A DNA stretch of 64,000 nt from Microbacterium lacticum (GCF_006716815.1 NZ_VFPS01000008.1:1-64000); one strand, 5' to 3'. Shown: positions 1 through 9,027, numbered from the stretch's first letter. Made by a program: numbers and translations. Notes: a model not told the origin generated them from the letters alone.

Positions 1-319
1 GCGGCTCGCGGCGCGCTCGCTCGGGCTCGGCTACGGGCAGACCCTCCGGCGGGTGGTGCTCCCCCAGGCCCTGCGCAAGATGACGCCGCCCCTCATGAAC
101 GACTTCGTCTCGATGCAGAAGGACGTCGGGCTCATCTCGATCCTCGGCGCGATCGATGCGATCGCCGCCGCGCGCTCGGCGAACGCCCTCAGCTACAACT
201 TCACGCCGTACGTCGTCGCGGGCATCCTCTTCGTGCTGCTCGCGATCCCCACGATCCGGACCGCCGACTGGTACACGGCGCGGCTGCGCGAGCGCGAGCA
301 GAGCGGAGCGATCCTGTGA
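1..319 (+). CDS. Amino-acid ABC transporter permease, C-terminal part (5' end outside window)
   Basis: This is the C-terminal part of a polar amino-acid (HisM/GlnQ-system type) inner-membrane permease, open in frame from base 2. The first residues, RLAARSLGLGYGQTLRRVVLPQALR, fit the cytoplasmic EAA loop (xAAxxLGxxxxxxxxxVxLPQA) that docks on the ATPase. A hydrophobic segment near the end (YVVAGILFVLLAIPTI) would be the last membrane helix. The stop codon overlaps the GTG start of the downstream ATPase by four bases, so the two are co-transcribed and probably translationally coupled. The substrate cannot be read from this fragment; the binding protein must lie upstream. Confidence 0.88.
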   Translation, partial: RLAARSLGLGYGQTLRRVVLPQALRKMTPPLMNDFVSMQKDVGLISILGAIDAIAAARSANALSYNFTPYVVAGILFVLLAIPTIRTADWYTARLREREQSGAIL

Positions 320-1089
320 CCGCGGTGGAGCCGGGCGGTGTCCCGGCGCCGGTCGGCGCCCCGGTGCTCGCGGCGGAGGATGTCTGGAAGGCGTTCGGCG
401 AGCGCGAGGTGCTGCGCGGGGTGTCGGTGTCGCTCGCCGCGCACGAGGTCGTCGCGCTCATCGGGGCATCCGGATCGGGCAAATCCACGCTCCTCCGCTG
501 CCTCGGCCTGCTCGAGCCGATCGACGACGGTCGCATCTTCCTCGGCGACGAGGACATCTCCGACCCGCGCGTCGACGGCAACCGGGTGCGCGCGCGGCTC
601 GGCGCGGTGTTCCAGAGCTACAACCTCTTCCCGCATCTGACGGTGCTCGGCAACGTGACCCTCGCCTCGCGCGTCGTGCACAAGGTGCCGCGAAAGGATG
701 CCGAGGCGCGCGCACTGGCGCTCCTCGAGCGCGTCGGGCTCGCCGACTTCGCGAACGCCCACCCCGACCGCCTCTCCGGCGGGCAGCAGCAGCGCGTCGC
801 GATCGTCCGCGCCATCGCGACCGACCCCGAGGTGCTGCTGCTCGACGAGATCACCTCGGCGCTCGACCCGGAGCTCGTCGGCGAGGTGCTCGACCTCGTG
901 CGCTCGCTCGCCGAGGGCGGGGCGACGATCCTCATGGCGACGCACGAGATGGCGTTCGCGCGTGACGTCGCCGATCGGGTGCTGTTCCTCGACGAGGGCG
1001 TCATCGTCGAGGAGGGCGCTCCCGCCCAGCTGTTCACGGCGCCCGCACATGCCCGCACGAAGGCTTTCCTCACCCGTTTCACCGCATAG
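316..1089 (+). CDS. Amino-acid ABC transporter ATP-binding protein (GlnQ-like)
   Basis: This 257-residue cytoplasmic ATPase powers the permease just upstream; its GTG start overlaps that gene's stop. It has a complete ABC motif set: Walker A GASGSGKS at about residues 50-57, Q-loop in AVFQSYNLFPH at Q100, signature LSGGQ at 153-157, Walker B VLLLDE at 173-178 and switch His at about 210. The text FQSYNLFPHLT is typical of the polar amino-acid importer subfamily (GlnQ/HisP). One small oddity is DEITSALD where most relatives have DEPTSALD; the catalytic Glu is kept, so activity is expected. Length is normal for the family (240-260). The exact amino acid is not predictable. Confidence 0.92.
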   Translation: MTAVEPGGVPAPVGAPVLAAEDVWKAFGEREVLRGVSVSLAAHEVVALIGASGSGKSTLLRCLGLLEPIDDGRIFLGDEDISDPRVDGNRVRARLGAVFQSYNLFPHLTVLGNVTLASRVVHKVPRKDAEARALALLERVGLADFANAHPDRLSGGQQQRVAIVRAIATDPEVLLLDEITSALDPELVGEVLDLVRSLAEGGATILMATHEMAFARDVADRVLFLDEGVIVEEGAPAQLFTAPAHARTKAFLTRFTA

Positions 1090-1105
1090 CCGCGCGGCGT
1101 ATGCT

Positions 1106-1751
1106 GTGCGCACGCCTCCCTTCGACGCCCTCCTCACGACCTGGCGCGCCGACCCTGTGACCCTCGTCGTCCTGGTCGCCGCGACGATCGCCTACGCCCT
1201 CGGCATCCGTCGCGCCGCCCGTCACGGCGTCGTGTGGCCGCGTCGACGCACGGTGCTGTTCTTCGCCCTCGGCCTCGGCTCGTACGCGGTCGTCGAGCTG
1301 GGCTTCTTCGGCGCGTGGTCGGCGCAGCTGCGCTGGGCGTTCACGGCGCGCATCGCGCTGCTGCTGAGGGTGCCGATGATGGGCCCTCACCAGCCTGCAC
1401 GCGTCGACCTTCCTCGCGATCGAGTTCCTGCTGGCGTTCGTCGAGCTCGTGATCGATTCGATCCCGGGCATCCTCATGCGGCTGAACGACACCGTCATCG
1501 ACGGCATCACGACCGTCGCGGGTACCGGCTGGTGGCCGAATCCGCTGCACGATCAGCACCTCGCGGGCGACCTGCTCTGGTTCATCGCCGAGGCGGCCGA
1601 CGTTCCGGTGCTGATCCTGCTGCTCCTGCGGTGGGCGCGGCGCGACCGCGCTGAAGCGGCAGACTTCGACGCGCTCACCGACGCCGAGCACGACGCGCTC
1701 GTACAGGCGCACCTGCGCGGCGCGCGCGCCGGATCGGACGCCGCCCGCTGA
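1106..1751 (+). pseudogene. Frame-broken CtaG-like cytochrome c oxidase assembly membrane protein
   Basis: Two reading frames carry one membrane protein. Frame 2, from about GTG 1106, encodes DALLTTWRADPVTLVVLV and a helix ending ARIALLLRVPMM near 1381. Frame 3 resumes at 1383 with ALTSLHASTFLAIEFLLAF and runs to the stop at 1751. Frame 3 is closed upstream by a TGA at 1377, so no single frame spans both halves. The tail (HDQHLAGDLLW, then a helix and RWARRDRAEA) resembles the end of the caa3-type CtaG family. The joined product is about 215 residues, shorter than the 260-300 I expect, suggesting that a central piece was lost as well as a base gained in the GGG run at 1381-1383. Start uncertain (GTG 1106 or 1157). 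It ends three bases from folD, which runs the other way. Confidence 0.6.
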
Positions 1752-1754
1752 CGC

Positions 1755-2639
1755 TCAGGCGCGGATCGTGCGCTCCGCCGCCTCGACGACGTTCGTCATC
1801 AGGAGCGCCACCGTCATCGGGCCGACGCCCCCGGGATTCGGCGACAGCCAGCCGGCCACCTCTTCGACGCCCGGGGCGATGTCGCCGTAGACCTTCGACT
1901 TGCCGGTCTCGGGATCGATCTCGCGGGTCACCCCGACATCGAGCACGGCGGCGCCGGGCTTGACGTCCTCGGGTCGCACGAGGTGCTTCATGCCCGCCGC
2001 GCCCACGATGACGTCGGCCTGCCGCAGGTAGGCGGGCAGGTCGCGCGTGCCGGTGTGGGTGAGGGTCACGGTCGCGTTGACGTCGCGGCGGGTGAGCAGC
2101 AGCCCGATCGAGCGCCCGATCGTCACGCCCCGGCCGACGACGACCACATGCGTGCCCGCGAGTGCGTAGCCATTGCGCTCGAGCAGCTCGATCACGGCGC
2201 GGGGCGTGCACGGCAGCGGAGAGATGATCTCGTCGTTGACGTTCAGCACGAGCTTGCCGAGGTTCGTGGGATGCAGGCCGTCGGCATCCTTCGCCGGGTC
2301 GATCCGCTCGAGGATCCGGTCGGTGTCGAGGTGTCGCGGCAGCGGCAGCTGCACGATGTAGCCGTGGCAGGTCTCATCGGCGTTGAGCCGGTCGATCTCC
2401 GCCTCGACGTCCGCCTGCGTGGCATCCGCCGGCAGCTCGACCTGGATCGAGTTCATGCCGATCTCTTCGGACTGCTTGTGCTTCATGCCGACGTACAGCT
2501 GGGATGCCGGGTCGGCGCCCACGAGCACCGTCGCGATGCCCGGGGTCACTCCCTGCGCCTTGAGCTTCGCGACGCGCTCGGCGAGCTCCGCCTTGATCGC
2601 CGCGGCGGTCGCCCGCCCGTCGAGGACGGTCGCGGTCAC
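1755..2639 (-). CDS. folD: Methylenetetrahydrofolate dehydrogenase / methenyltetrahydrofolate cyclohydrolase
   Basis: FolD is a bifunctional cytosolic enzyme that interconverts 5,10-methylene-THF and 10-formyl-THF with NADP, supplying formyl groups for purine synthesis. The 294-residue protein is full length. Recognisable blocks are [16 protein letters not shown] carrying the catalytic Lys, the substrate loop [10 protein letters not shown], the DADGLHP segment, the Rossmann motif GRGVTIGRS, and the family signature [12 protein letters not shown] near the C-terminus. GTG start; its first four bases overlap the glyA stop (GTGA), so folD is translated from the glyA message and should share its ZTP-riboswitch control. 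The pairing is logical: GlyA makes the methylene-THF that FolD oxidises. Confidence 0.96.
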   Translation of the reverse strand: MTATVLDGRATAAAIKAELAERVAKLKAQGVTPGIATVLVGADPASQLYVGMKHKQSEEIGMNSIQVELPADATQADVEAEIDRLNADETCHGYIVQLPLPRHLDTDRILERIDPAKDADGLHPTNLGKLVLNVNDEIISPLPCTPRAVIELLERNGYALAGTHVVVVGRGVTIGRSIGLLLTRRDVNATVTLTHTGTRDLPAYLRQADVIVGAAGMKHLVRPEDVKPGAAVLDVGVTREIDPETGKSKVYGDIAPGVEEVAGWLSPNPGGVGPMTVALLMTNVVEAAERTIRA

Positions 2640-3919
2640 TGCGCGAGCCCGGGGTAGAGCGGGAACGCGGCGGTGAGGGATGCCACGCGCGTGCGCAGCT
2701 GCTCGAAGTCGGCGCCGTCCGCACCGCCCACGAGGGCGAGGGCGATGATGTCGGCGACCTCGGTGAACTCGGCGTCGCCGAAGCCGCGGGTCGCGAGCGC
2801 GGGCGTGCCGATGCGCAGGCCCGAGGTCACCATCGGCGGCCGCGGGTCGTTCGGCACGGCGTTGCGGTTCACGGTGATGTGGATCTCGTGCAGCAGATCC
2901 TCGGCCTGCTTGCCGTCGATCGCGGCGTCGCGGAGGTCGACGAGGACGAGGTGCACGTCGGTGCCGCCCGAGCGCACCGAGATGCCGGCGCCGGCGACGT
3001 CGGGCTGCGAGAGCCGCTCGGCGAGGATCGCGGCACCCCGCACGGTGCGCTCCTGGCGCTCACGGAACTCCGGCGTCGCGGCGAGCTTGAACGCGGTCGC
3101 CTTGGCGGCGATCACGTGCATGAGCGGGCCGCCCTGCTGCCCCGGGAAGACCGCGGTGTTGATCTTCTTCGCGATGTCGGCGTCGTTCGTGAGGATGAAG
3201 CCCGAACGCGGACCGCCGATCGTCTTGTGCACGGTCGAGGACACCACGTCGGCGTAGGGAACGGGCGACGGGTGCAGGCCCGCAGCGACGAGCCCGGCGA
3301 AGTGCGCCATGTCGACCCAGAGGAGCGCGCCGACCTTGTCGGCGATCTCGCGGAACCGCGCGAAGTCGAGCTGGCGCGGGTAGGCCGACCAGCCCGCGAT
3401 GATGACCTTGGGCGAGTGCTCGACGGCGAGGCGCTCGACCTCGTCCATGTCGATGATCGAGGTCTCGGGGTCGACGCCGTACGCGACGATGTTGTAGAGC
3501 CGGCCGGAGAAGTTGATCTTCATGCCGTGGGTGAGGTGTCCGCCCTGGTCGAGCGAGAGGCCGAGCAGAGTGTCGCCCGGGCGAGCGATCGCGTGCAGCA
3601 CGGCGGCGTTGGCGGATGCCCCGGAGTGCGGCTGCACGTTCGCGAACTCGGCGCCGAAGAGCGCCTTCGCGCGCTCGATCGCGAGCTCCTCGGCGACGTC
3701 GACCTCTTCGCAGCCGCCGTAGTAGCGACGGCCCGGGTAGCCCTCGGCGTACTTGTTGGTCAGCACCGACCCCTGCGACTGCAGCACCGAGACGGGCACG
3801 AAGTTCTCCGACGCGATCATCTCGAGGTAGCCGCGCTGGCGGTCAAGCTCGCGCTCGAGCACCTGGGCGATCTCGGGGTCGACCTCGGCGAGCGGGGCGT
3901 TGAAGTACGGGTCGGTCAT
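2636..3919 (-). CDS. glyA: Serine hydroxymethyltransferase
   Basis: GlyA converts serine and THF to glycine and methylene-THF using pyridoxal phosphate; it is cytosolic. The chosen ATG at 3917-3919 gives 427 residues, the usual bacterial size, with a strong AGGAG ribosome site just upstream. An open frame continues further upstream but holds the riboswitch and has no SHMT similarity. Family blocks include MIASENFVP, the [17 protein letters not shown] region, [12 protein letters not shown], and the PLP-lysine motif [13 protein letters not shown] at about residue 230. It is the first gene of a glyA-folD operon (four-base overlap). The leader carries a ZTP riboswitch, so expression should rise when the purine intermediate ZMP/ZTP signals 10-formyl-THF shortage. 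Confidence 0.97.
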   Translation of the reverse strand: MTDPYFNAPLAEVDPEIAQVLERELDRQRGYLEMIASENFVPVSVLQSQGSVLTNKYAEGYPGRRYYGGCEEVDVAEELAIERAKALFGAEFANVQPHSGASANAAVLHAIARPGDTLLGLSLDQGGHLTHGMKINFSGRLYNIVAYGVDPETSIIDMDEVERLAVEHSPKVIIAGWSAYPRQLDFARFREIADKVGALLWVDMAHFAGLVAAGLHPSPVPYADVVSSTVHKTIGGPRSGFILTNDADIAKKINTAVFPGQQGGPLMHVIAAKATAFKLAATPEFRERQERTVRGAAILAERLSQPDVAGAGISVRSGGTDVHLVLVDLRDAAIDGKQAEDLLHEIHITVNRNAVPNDPRPPMVTSGLRIGTPALATRGFGDAEFTEVADIIALALVGGADGADFEQLRTRVASLTAAFPLYPGLAQ

Positions 3920-3953
3920 AGTCGTCTCCTGTCGGCTGGATGATCTCGGTGCA

Positions 3954-3970
3954 CCGTCGCTGCGCGACGG
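3954..3970 (-). terminator. Expression-platform hairpin of the ZTP riboswitch
   Basis: A 7-bp perfect stem CCGTCGC-GCA-GCGACGG lies between the aptamer and the glyA ribosome site, 35-50 bases before the start codon. No U-tract follows, so it may act by factor-dependent termination or by competing with aptamer folding rather than as a classical intrinsic terminator. Inference from position. Confidence 0.45.
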
Positions 3971-3985
3971 CACTCGATCAGCGAG

Positions 3986-4066
3986 CAGACCGACCCAGGC
4001 GAACGGTCGATTGCCATGTGGTCGCTCCCCGGTGGTGGCCCACCTCAACGCCAGTCGCGACACAGC
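3986..4066 (-). ncRNA. ZTP/ZMP riboswitch (pfl motif) in the glyA-folD leader
   Basis: The minus strand contains the conserved pieces of the pfl/ZTP aptamer in order: CGCGACTGGCG (around 4049-4059), a GGTGG/CCACC stem, GGGGAGCG (4023-4030), and after a linker GCCTGGGTCGG (3990-4000), close to the consensus CCGCCTGGGCA. A -10-like TATGCT at 4068-4073 puts the predicted transcript start at about 4061, at the edge of the aptamer. ZTP riboswitches are known upstream of folate one-carbon genes such as glyA, folD and purH and turn them on when ZMP accumulates. Context fits exactly. Boundaries are approximate and no covariance model was run. Confidence 0.85.
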
Positions 4067-4160
4067 GAGCATATCCGACCGGGCCCCGCGCCGCCGCGAG
4101 CCGGCGGACCCCACCCGACCACTCGCGCGTGGTCGGCACCATCCCCGAGAATGGAGCATC

Positions 4161-5180
4161 GTGGCCCTTCCCTCCGTCGTTCCCGCCCCCGCCTCGATCG
4201 AGGCGGACGGCTCCGCGCCGTTCGCCCTGACGTCCGGGACCCCGATCGTGGCCGCGGCCGAGATCGCGGATGCCACGGAGGCGCTGCAGTCCCTCATCGA
4301 AACCCGCACCGGTCTGCGTCTCGACACCCGAGAGCCCGCCGACAGCGCCGCCGACGCCCGCGCGATCGTGCTGGAGATCGCCGGCGACGGCGCGGCCGAG
4401 TCGTACCGGCTCGACGTGACCGAGGCATCCGTCATCGTCAGCGGCACCGACGCCGCCGGCCTCTTCTACGGTGTGCAGACGCTCGGCCAGCTCGTCGAGC
4501 CCGCGCCCGGCGGCTGGCAGATCCCCGCGGTCCGGATCGTCGACGCCCCGCGCTTCGCATACCGCGGTGTCATGCTCGACGTCGCCCGGCACTTCCACGA
4601 CGTGGCGACGGTGAAGGCGTACATCGACCGCACCTCGGCCCTGAAGTTCACCCACCTGCACCTGCACCTGCACCTGACCGACGACCAGGGGTGGCGGCTC
4701 GGCACCTCGGCCGAGGACTACGACTGCTTCATCGGCCGGGTCAGCCGGCTCGCCGCGAGCCTCGGCAAGACGCCCGTCGCATGGCACGAGGCCGGCACGG
4801 CGACCGACCTTGAACCGACCACCGTCGGGCAGTTCTGGGGTTACGTCGAGCCGATCGACGGCATGGATGCCAAGGCGCGCGGCTTCACCGCGGTCGGGTC
4901 GGATCAGGGGAAGCTCATCCTCTCCCCCGCCGATGCGATCTACCTCGACATGAAGTTCGACGCCGACTCGCCGCTCGGGCTCACCTGGGCGCGCGGGGTC
5001 ACGACCGCCCGCCGCGCCTACGAGTGGGATCCGGCGGAGGTCGTCGACGGCGTCGCCGACGAGCAGATCCTCGGCGTCGAGGCGCCGCTGTGGACGAGCC
5101 AGGGCATCGGGTTCACCCCGCTCGACGGCATTCCGTGGGCGGTCGAGGTGGCCGCCGGCGCCGATCGAGGCGACGCATGA
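4161..5180 (+). pseudogene. GH20 beta-N-acetylhexosaminidase with internal losses, active site missing
   Basis: GTG 4161 follows a GGAG site. The N-terminal domain is normal: an alpha/beta part to about residue 125, then the GH20 barrel start RFAYRGVMLDVARHF and HLHLTDDQGW. Straight after GWRL the text jumps to SAEDYDCFIGRVSRLAASLGKTPVAWHE. In family members that piece follows the catalytic HxGGDE motif about 100 residues later. The Asp-Glu pair is therefore absent. A second jump occurs near the end: GVEAPLWT passes directly to QGIGFTPLDGIPW, which resembles the extreme C-terminus. Both joins keep the frame, leaving 339 residues instead of about 500. Hydrolysis of chitin-derived sugars is not expected. 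ATGA overlap with nagA keeps the operon intact. Loss boundaries are from family memory, not alignment. Confidence 0.75.
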
Positions 5181-6313
5181 CCACCGTCATCCACTCCGCG
5201 CGCCTCGTCGACGACGGCGAGGTGACGGACGACGCCTGGGTCGCCTTCGCCGACGGCGTGGTGCTGCGCGCGGGCACCGGCGACGAGTGGCGGGCGCTGC
5301 CCGCCGGCGACGCGATCGACGCGGCCGGCGCGTACCTGACGCCCGGGTTCGTCGACATCCACGGGCACGGGGGCGGCGGCGGCACGTACGATCACGGGCT
5401 GGATGCCATCGCGGCGGCCCGCGCCGTGCACCTCGCGCGCGGCACGACGCGCGCGGTGCTCTCGCTCGTGACGGCGTCGATCGACGATCTGGCCGCGCAG
5501 GTCGGGATGATCGCCGATCTCTCCGAACGCGACGCGACGATCCTCGGCACGCACCTGGAGGGCCCCTTCCTCGACCCCGGGCACAAGGGCGCGCACACCG
5601 AGAGCCTGCTGCGGGCCCCCGACGAGGCCGCCGTCGCGCGCCTGGTCGAGGCCGGCCGCGGCACCGTCCGGCAGGTGACCCTCGCACCCGAGCTCCCCGG
5701 CGGGCTCGCTGCCACGGCGGAGTTCGTCGCCGCGGGCGTCGCCGTCGCGGTCGGTCACACGAACGCGACCGAGGCCGAGGCATCCGCCGCGTTCGATGCG
5801 GGCGCGACACTGCTCACGCACGCGTTCAACGCGATGCCCGGCATCCATCACCGTGCTCCCGGGCCCGTGGTCGCGGCGATGCGCGACGAGCGGGTGACGC
5901 TCGAGCTGATCGCCGACGGCATCCACGTGCACCCCGACGTGATCGCCCTCGCCTTCGCGGGCGCACCGGGGCGCATCGCGCTGATCACCGACGCGATGGG
6001 TGCCGCGGGGGAGCCCGACGGGGCGTACGAGCTCGGCGGCCTCGCCGTGACCGTGACCGACGGCGTCGCGCGCCTCGACGAGGGCGGCGCGATCGCCGGA
6101 TCGACGCTGACGCAGGATGCCGCGCTGCGCCTCGTCGTCGCGGGCGGACTCCCCCTCGCCGACGCGGCCGCCGCGCTCACGAGCGTGCCCGCGCGGGCGA
6201 TCGGTCTGGCCGGGCGCTACGGGAGCCTCCGCCCCGGCGCCGCCGCGGACGCGGTGCTGCTCGACGACGCCCTGCAGGTGGCCGGGGTCTGGGTCGACGG
6301 CGCGCGGGTCTGA
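5177..6313 (+). CDS. nagA: N-acetylglucosamine-6-phosphate deacetylase
   Basis: NagA removes acetate from GlcNAc-6-P, giving glucosamine-6-P for NagB. The 378-residue protein has the amidohydrolase layout: metal motif GFVDIHGHGGGG at about residue 60, HLEGPFLDPGHKGAH with the metal-binding Glu, VGHTNAT and LTHAFNAMPGIHHRAPG with the metal histidines, ADGIHVHPD, and the catalytic Asp in LITDAMGAAG. The ATG overlaps the stop of the damaged GH20 gene by four bases, so it depends on that message. It appears intact. nagB lies about 4.5 kb away on the other strand, so the pathway is split. Regulation by the ROK repressor at 11.9-13.1 kb is plausible but no matching operator was found here. Confidence 0.95.
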   Translation: MTTVIHSARLVDDGEVTDDAWVAFADGVVLRAGTGDEWRALPAGDAIDAAGAYLTPGFVDIHGHGGGGGTYDHGLDAIAAARAVHLARGTTRAVLSLVTASIDDLAAQVGMIADLSERDATILGTHLEGPFLDPGHKGAHTESLLRAPDEAAVARLVEAGRGTVRQVTLAPELPGGLAATAEFVAAGVAVAVGHTNATEAEASAAFDAGATLLTHAFNAMPGIHHRAPGPVVAAMRDERVTLELIADGIHVHPDVIALAFAGAPGRIALITDAMGAAGEPDGAYELGGLAVTVTDGVARLDEGGAIAGSTLTQDAALRLVVAGGLPLADAAAALTSVPARAIGLAGRYGSLRPGAAADAVLLDDALQVAGVWVDGARV

Positions 6314-6491
6314 GGCGAGGCCCGTGCGCTGACCGGCGACGGGATGTGAGCACCGCGGCGCGCGCCTGGTCGACGGCCCGGACCGACCGGTACGGGTGCG
6401 AGCGGGGCGGCGGCCCCCACCGCTCGCCCCGCTCTCGTCCCCCGGCGGCCCCTTCTGCTGCCGTGCCCGTGTTGCCGGGCCGGCGCGGCCC

Positions 6492-6525
6492 TCCGTGCGC
6501 GACCCTCCCCAGGGGCGCGCACGGA
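6492..6525. terminator. Hairpin downstream of nagA; only structure in the 6314-6660 gap besides one GC hairpin
   Basis: A 9-bp arm pair (TCCGTGCGC / GCGCACGGA) encloses an inner CCCT/AGGG stem, giving a strong extended hairpin 180 bases after nagA. No U-tract. A second GC-only hairpin with 10-bp arms sits at 6590-6611. The remainder of this 347-base gap shows no convincing gene; the sigma-fusion gene's ribosome sites begin at 6647. Confidence 0.45.
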
Positions 6526-6717
6526 GAACCGTCTGCCCATGAGATGCCGCAGCGCGGATTCCATGACGCGGTTTTCGGGATTTCTTTTCGGGCGGCGCCG
6601 GGGCGCCGCCCGGCCCGGTCGCTTTCTGAGCGCGACCTGGGAGAATGAGGAAAGCGCGTCGTGATCGCGCCCGTCGGGCGACTCATGATCGATCCCCGCT
6701 CTCGAACCAGGACCCGC

Positions 6718-8556
6718 ATGGACGACCCCGATCAGTCGCACGCCGACACCGACGGCCTCGCCGACGCCGAGCTCGTGCAGCGCACCCGCTCGGGCGATCG
6801 GGGCGCATTCGGCGAGCTCTGGCGTCGGCACTACCGGTCGGGCATCGCCGTGGCATCCTCGATCACGTCGCGGTTCGACCCCGACGACCTCGTGCAGGAG
6901 GCGTACGCGCGCATCTTCCAGGCGATCGAGCGCGGCGGCGGGCCGACCGGATCGTTCCGCGCGTACCTCTTCACGAGCATCCGTCACACCGCGGCCGGCT
7001 GGGGGCGCCGCGACCGCGAGGTGCCGATCGACGAGGTCGAGGCGATCGCCGACCCGGATGCCGAGGCGCACGCCACCGACGAGGCGCTCGATCGCAGCCT
7101 CACCGCGCAGGCGTATCGCAGCCTGCCCACACGCTGGCAGGAGGTGCTCTGGTACACCGAGATCGAGCAGATGAAGCCGGCCGCGGTGGCGCCGCTGCTC
7201 GGCATGAACGCGACCGCGGTCGCCCAGCTCGCGTTCCGCGCACGCGAGGGGCTGCGCGAGGCGTGGATCCAGGCGCACCTGCGCTCGGAACCCGAGGGAT
7301 CGGCGTGCCGCTGGACGATCGAGCGGCTGGGCGCCTACGCCCGCGGCAACCTGGGGCGGCGCGACACCGGGAAGGTCGACGCGCACCTCGCGGAATGCGC
7401 GCGGTGCGCCATCGTCGCGGCCGAGGCGAAGGACGTCTCGCGGCGCCTTGCGCTCGTGCTGCTCCCCGTCACAATCGGTGCGGGCGGCGCGACCGCCTAC
7501 CTCGCGACGCTGCAGGGCAGCGCGGCGCCCATCGTCGCGCTCGCGGCCAGCGCGTCGGGCGCCGTGCCCGGCGCGGTGTCGATGGCGGGCGTCGGTTCTG
7601 GGGGCGCCGGCACGGGTGGCGCGGGTGGTTCCGGTGGTGCGGCCGCCTCGGGTGGTGCGAGTGGTTCCGCGGCGGCCGGCGGCGCGGGCGCGAGCGGTGC
7701 GGCGGCGGGAGCGGGCGCGGGTGCGGGTGCGGGTGCGGCGGTCGCGGGTGCGGTCGGCGGAGGCATCCTCGGCGTCGGCGCGCTCGCCGGGATCGCTGCC
7801 GCCGCCGTGCTCGTCGCCGGCGGCACGGTCGCCGCGTTCATCGTGCCGTCGATGCTCGCCGCCGATTCCACCGTGTCGACGGATGCCTCCCCGACCGGCG
7901 ACGGATCGACGACTCCGCAAGACGGCGGCGCGCCGGCGGTCCCCACTCCCGGTCCCTCTCCGACCGCGCTGCCCTCCCCCACCGCGTCGCTGCCCGTGGA
8001 GGTGCCGCAGCCGATCGCCGTCGAAGACGCCGCTCCGGATGCGACTCCCGCCCCCGCTCCCACGCCCCCGATGGTGGCGCCTCCGGCGACGCCCGCGCCG
8101 GTCCCGACGCCCTCGGTATCCCCCACACCCAGTCCGACGCCGACGGTCACGCCGACCCCCACCCCCACGCCCACGCCCACTCCCACGGCCACACCCACGG
8201 CGACTCCGACACCGACTCCCACTCCCACGGCGACTCCGACACCGACTCCCACGCCGACGCCGACGCCGACACCTGAGCCGACGCTGCCCGCGGGGGCGCC
8301 GATCGTCACTCAGATCGACAGCGAGTTCGGTTCGGGATGGGGGACGGCGACGGTGTCGGTCACCGGTGAGCCGGGCGCGACGGTCGCGGCGTTCGTCGGC
8401 GACGCACCGCTCACGACCACGACGATCGGCGACGACGGCCGCGGCACGCTCGTGGTCACCCGCAGCCTGATCGAATGGTTCGACCGGTCCGTCTCCCTCG
8501 CCTACATCCCCGGTGATCTCGTCGGCCCGCAGGTGCCGCGCTTCTCGTTCGACTGA
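6718..8556 (+). CDS. ECF sigma factor fused to anti-sigma zinc finger, membrane segments and a Pro/Thr stalk
   Basis: An unusual 612-residue fusion. Sigma region 2 lies at about residues 17-80 (ELVQRTRSGDRGAFGELW, DPDDLVQEAYARIF) and region 4 at about 125-180. A zinc-finger anti-sigma-like domain follows (C..., then HLAECARC, the Hx3Cx2C ZAS motif) at about 190-235. Then come a membrane helix (about 243-264), a Gly/Ala/Ser-rich stretch, a second helix near 350-380, a TPTPTP stalk near 464-520 and a C-terminal beta-rich, Ig-like domain. It resembles the actinobacterial ECF groups with fused C-terminal membrane extensions (ECF52-like). I infer a membrane-tethered sigma released by an extracytoplasmic signal. 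Start uncertain: ATG 6718 has AGGA; GTG 6661 has a good GAGGAAA site and would add 19 residues. Confidence 0.85.
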   Translation: MDDPDQSHADTDGLADAELVQRTRSGDRGAFGELWRRHYRSGIAVASSITSRFDPDDLVQEAYARIFQAIERGGGPTGSFRAYLFTSIRHTAAGWGRRDREVPIDEVEAIADPDAEAHATDEALDRSLTAQAYRSLPTRWQEVLWYTEIEQMKPAAVAPLLGMNATAVAQLAFRAREGLREAWIQAHLRSEPEGSACRWTIERLGAYARGNLGRRDTGKVDAHLAECARCAIVAAEAKDVSRRLALVLLPVTIGAGGATAYLATLQGSAAPIVALAASASGAVPGAVSMAGVGSGGAGTGGAGGSGGAAASGGASGSAAAGGAGASGAAAGAGAGAGAGAAVAGAVGGGILGVGALAGIAAAAVLVAGGTVAAFIVPSMLAADSTVSTDASPTGDGSTTPQDGGAPAVPTPGPSPTALPSPTASLPVEVPQPIAVEDAAPDATPAPAPTPPMVAPPATPAPVPTPSVSPTPSPTPTVTPTPTPTPTPTPTATPTATPTPTPTPTATPTPTPTPTPTPTPEPTLPAGAPIVTQIDSEFGSGWGTATVSVTGEPGATVAAFVGDAPLTTTTIGDDGRGTLVVTRSLIEWFDRSVSLAYIPGDLVGPQVPRFSFD

Positions 8557-8603
8557 CGCGCGCCCACGGTACCCGCCCCCGCAGGCCCCCGCCCGGCCGC
8601 GCG

Positions 8604-8609
8604 TAGACT
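8604..8609 (+). promoter_or_regulatory. -10 element TAGACT of a leaderless transcript
   Basis: TAGACT lies exactly six bases before ATG 8616, the spacing expected if transcription starts at the start codon. No ribosome site is present between them. The same geometry recurs at 17505, 36828 and 46156. Confidence 0.6.
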
Positions 8610-8615
8610 GGGCTC

Positions 8616-9023
8616 ATGGCCGATCTGCCCCCCGTCCGCCCCGCCGTACCGGCACAGCCCGCGGCGACCGCGACGCCGGCCGGCACCCGACCGGCGCTCG
8701 ACGCCGTCGACGTCCTCGCGTTCCTGTGCGAACTGTTCGCCTTCGGAACGCTCGCGGTGTGGGGGTTCACCGCCTGGCCGTTCCCGTGGAACATCGTCGC
8801 GGGCATCGGCGCCCCCGTCATCGCGATCCTGCTGTGGGCGCTGTTCGTCTCGCCGCGCGCCGTCTTCGCCGTGCATCCGTTCGTCCGCGCTCTGGTGGAG
8901 CTGCTCGTCTACGCCGCCACCACGATCGTGTGGTGGACCAGCGGCAGCCCGTGGGTCGGCCTCGCGTTCGCGGTCGTCGCCGTGACCACCGGCCTCGTCG
9001 CCGGCCGGCGACGCCTCGCCTGA
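8616..9023 (+). CDS. YrdB/DUF2568-like small membrane protein
   Basis: This 135-residue protein has a Pro/Ala-rich N-terminal tail of about 25 residues, then four hydrophobic helices (VDVLAFLCELFAFGTLAVWG, WNIVAGIGAPVIAILLWALF, a Val/Leu-rich helix beginning ALVELLVYAATTIVWW, and VGLAFAVVAVTTGLVAG) and an Arg-rich end. Four helices, the LW.LFVSPRA segment and the size match the DUF2568 (YrdB) family of inner-membrane proteins, whose function is not known. It is transcribed from its own leaderless promoter. The next gene begins four bases after its stop, so both are probably on one message, but the functional link is unclear. Confidence 0.7.
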   Translation: MADLPPVRPAVPAQPAATATPAGTRPALDAVDVLAFLCELFAFGTLAVWGFTAWPFPWNIVAGIGAPVIAILLWALFVSPRAVFAVHPFVRALVELLVYAATTIVWWTSGSPWVGLAFAVVAVTTGLVAGRRRLA

Positions 9024-9027
9024 CCGC

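Noticed and set aside
3920..4447. N-terminal extension of glyA
   Set aside because: The frame is open but covers the ZTP riboswitch and promoter; SHMT similarity and AGGAG site begin at 3919.
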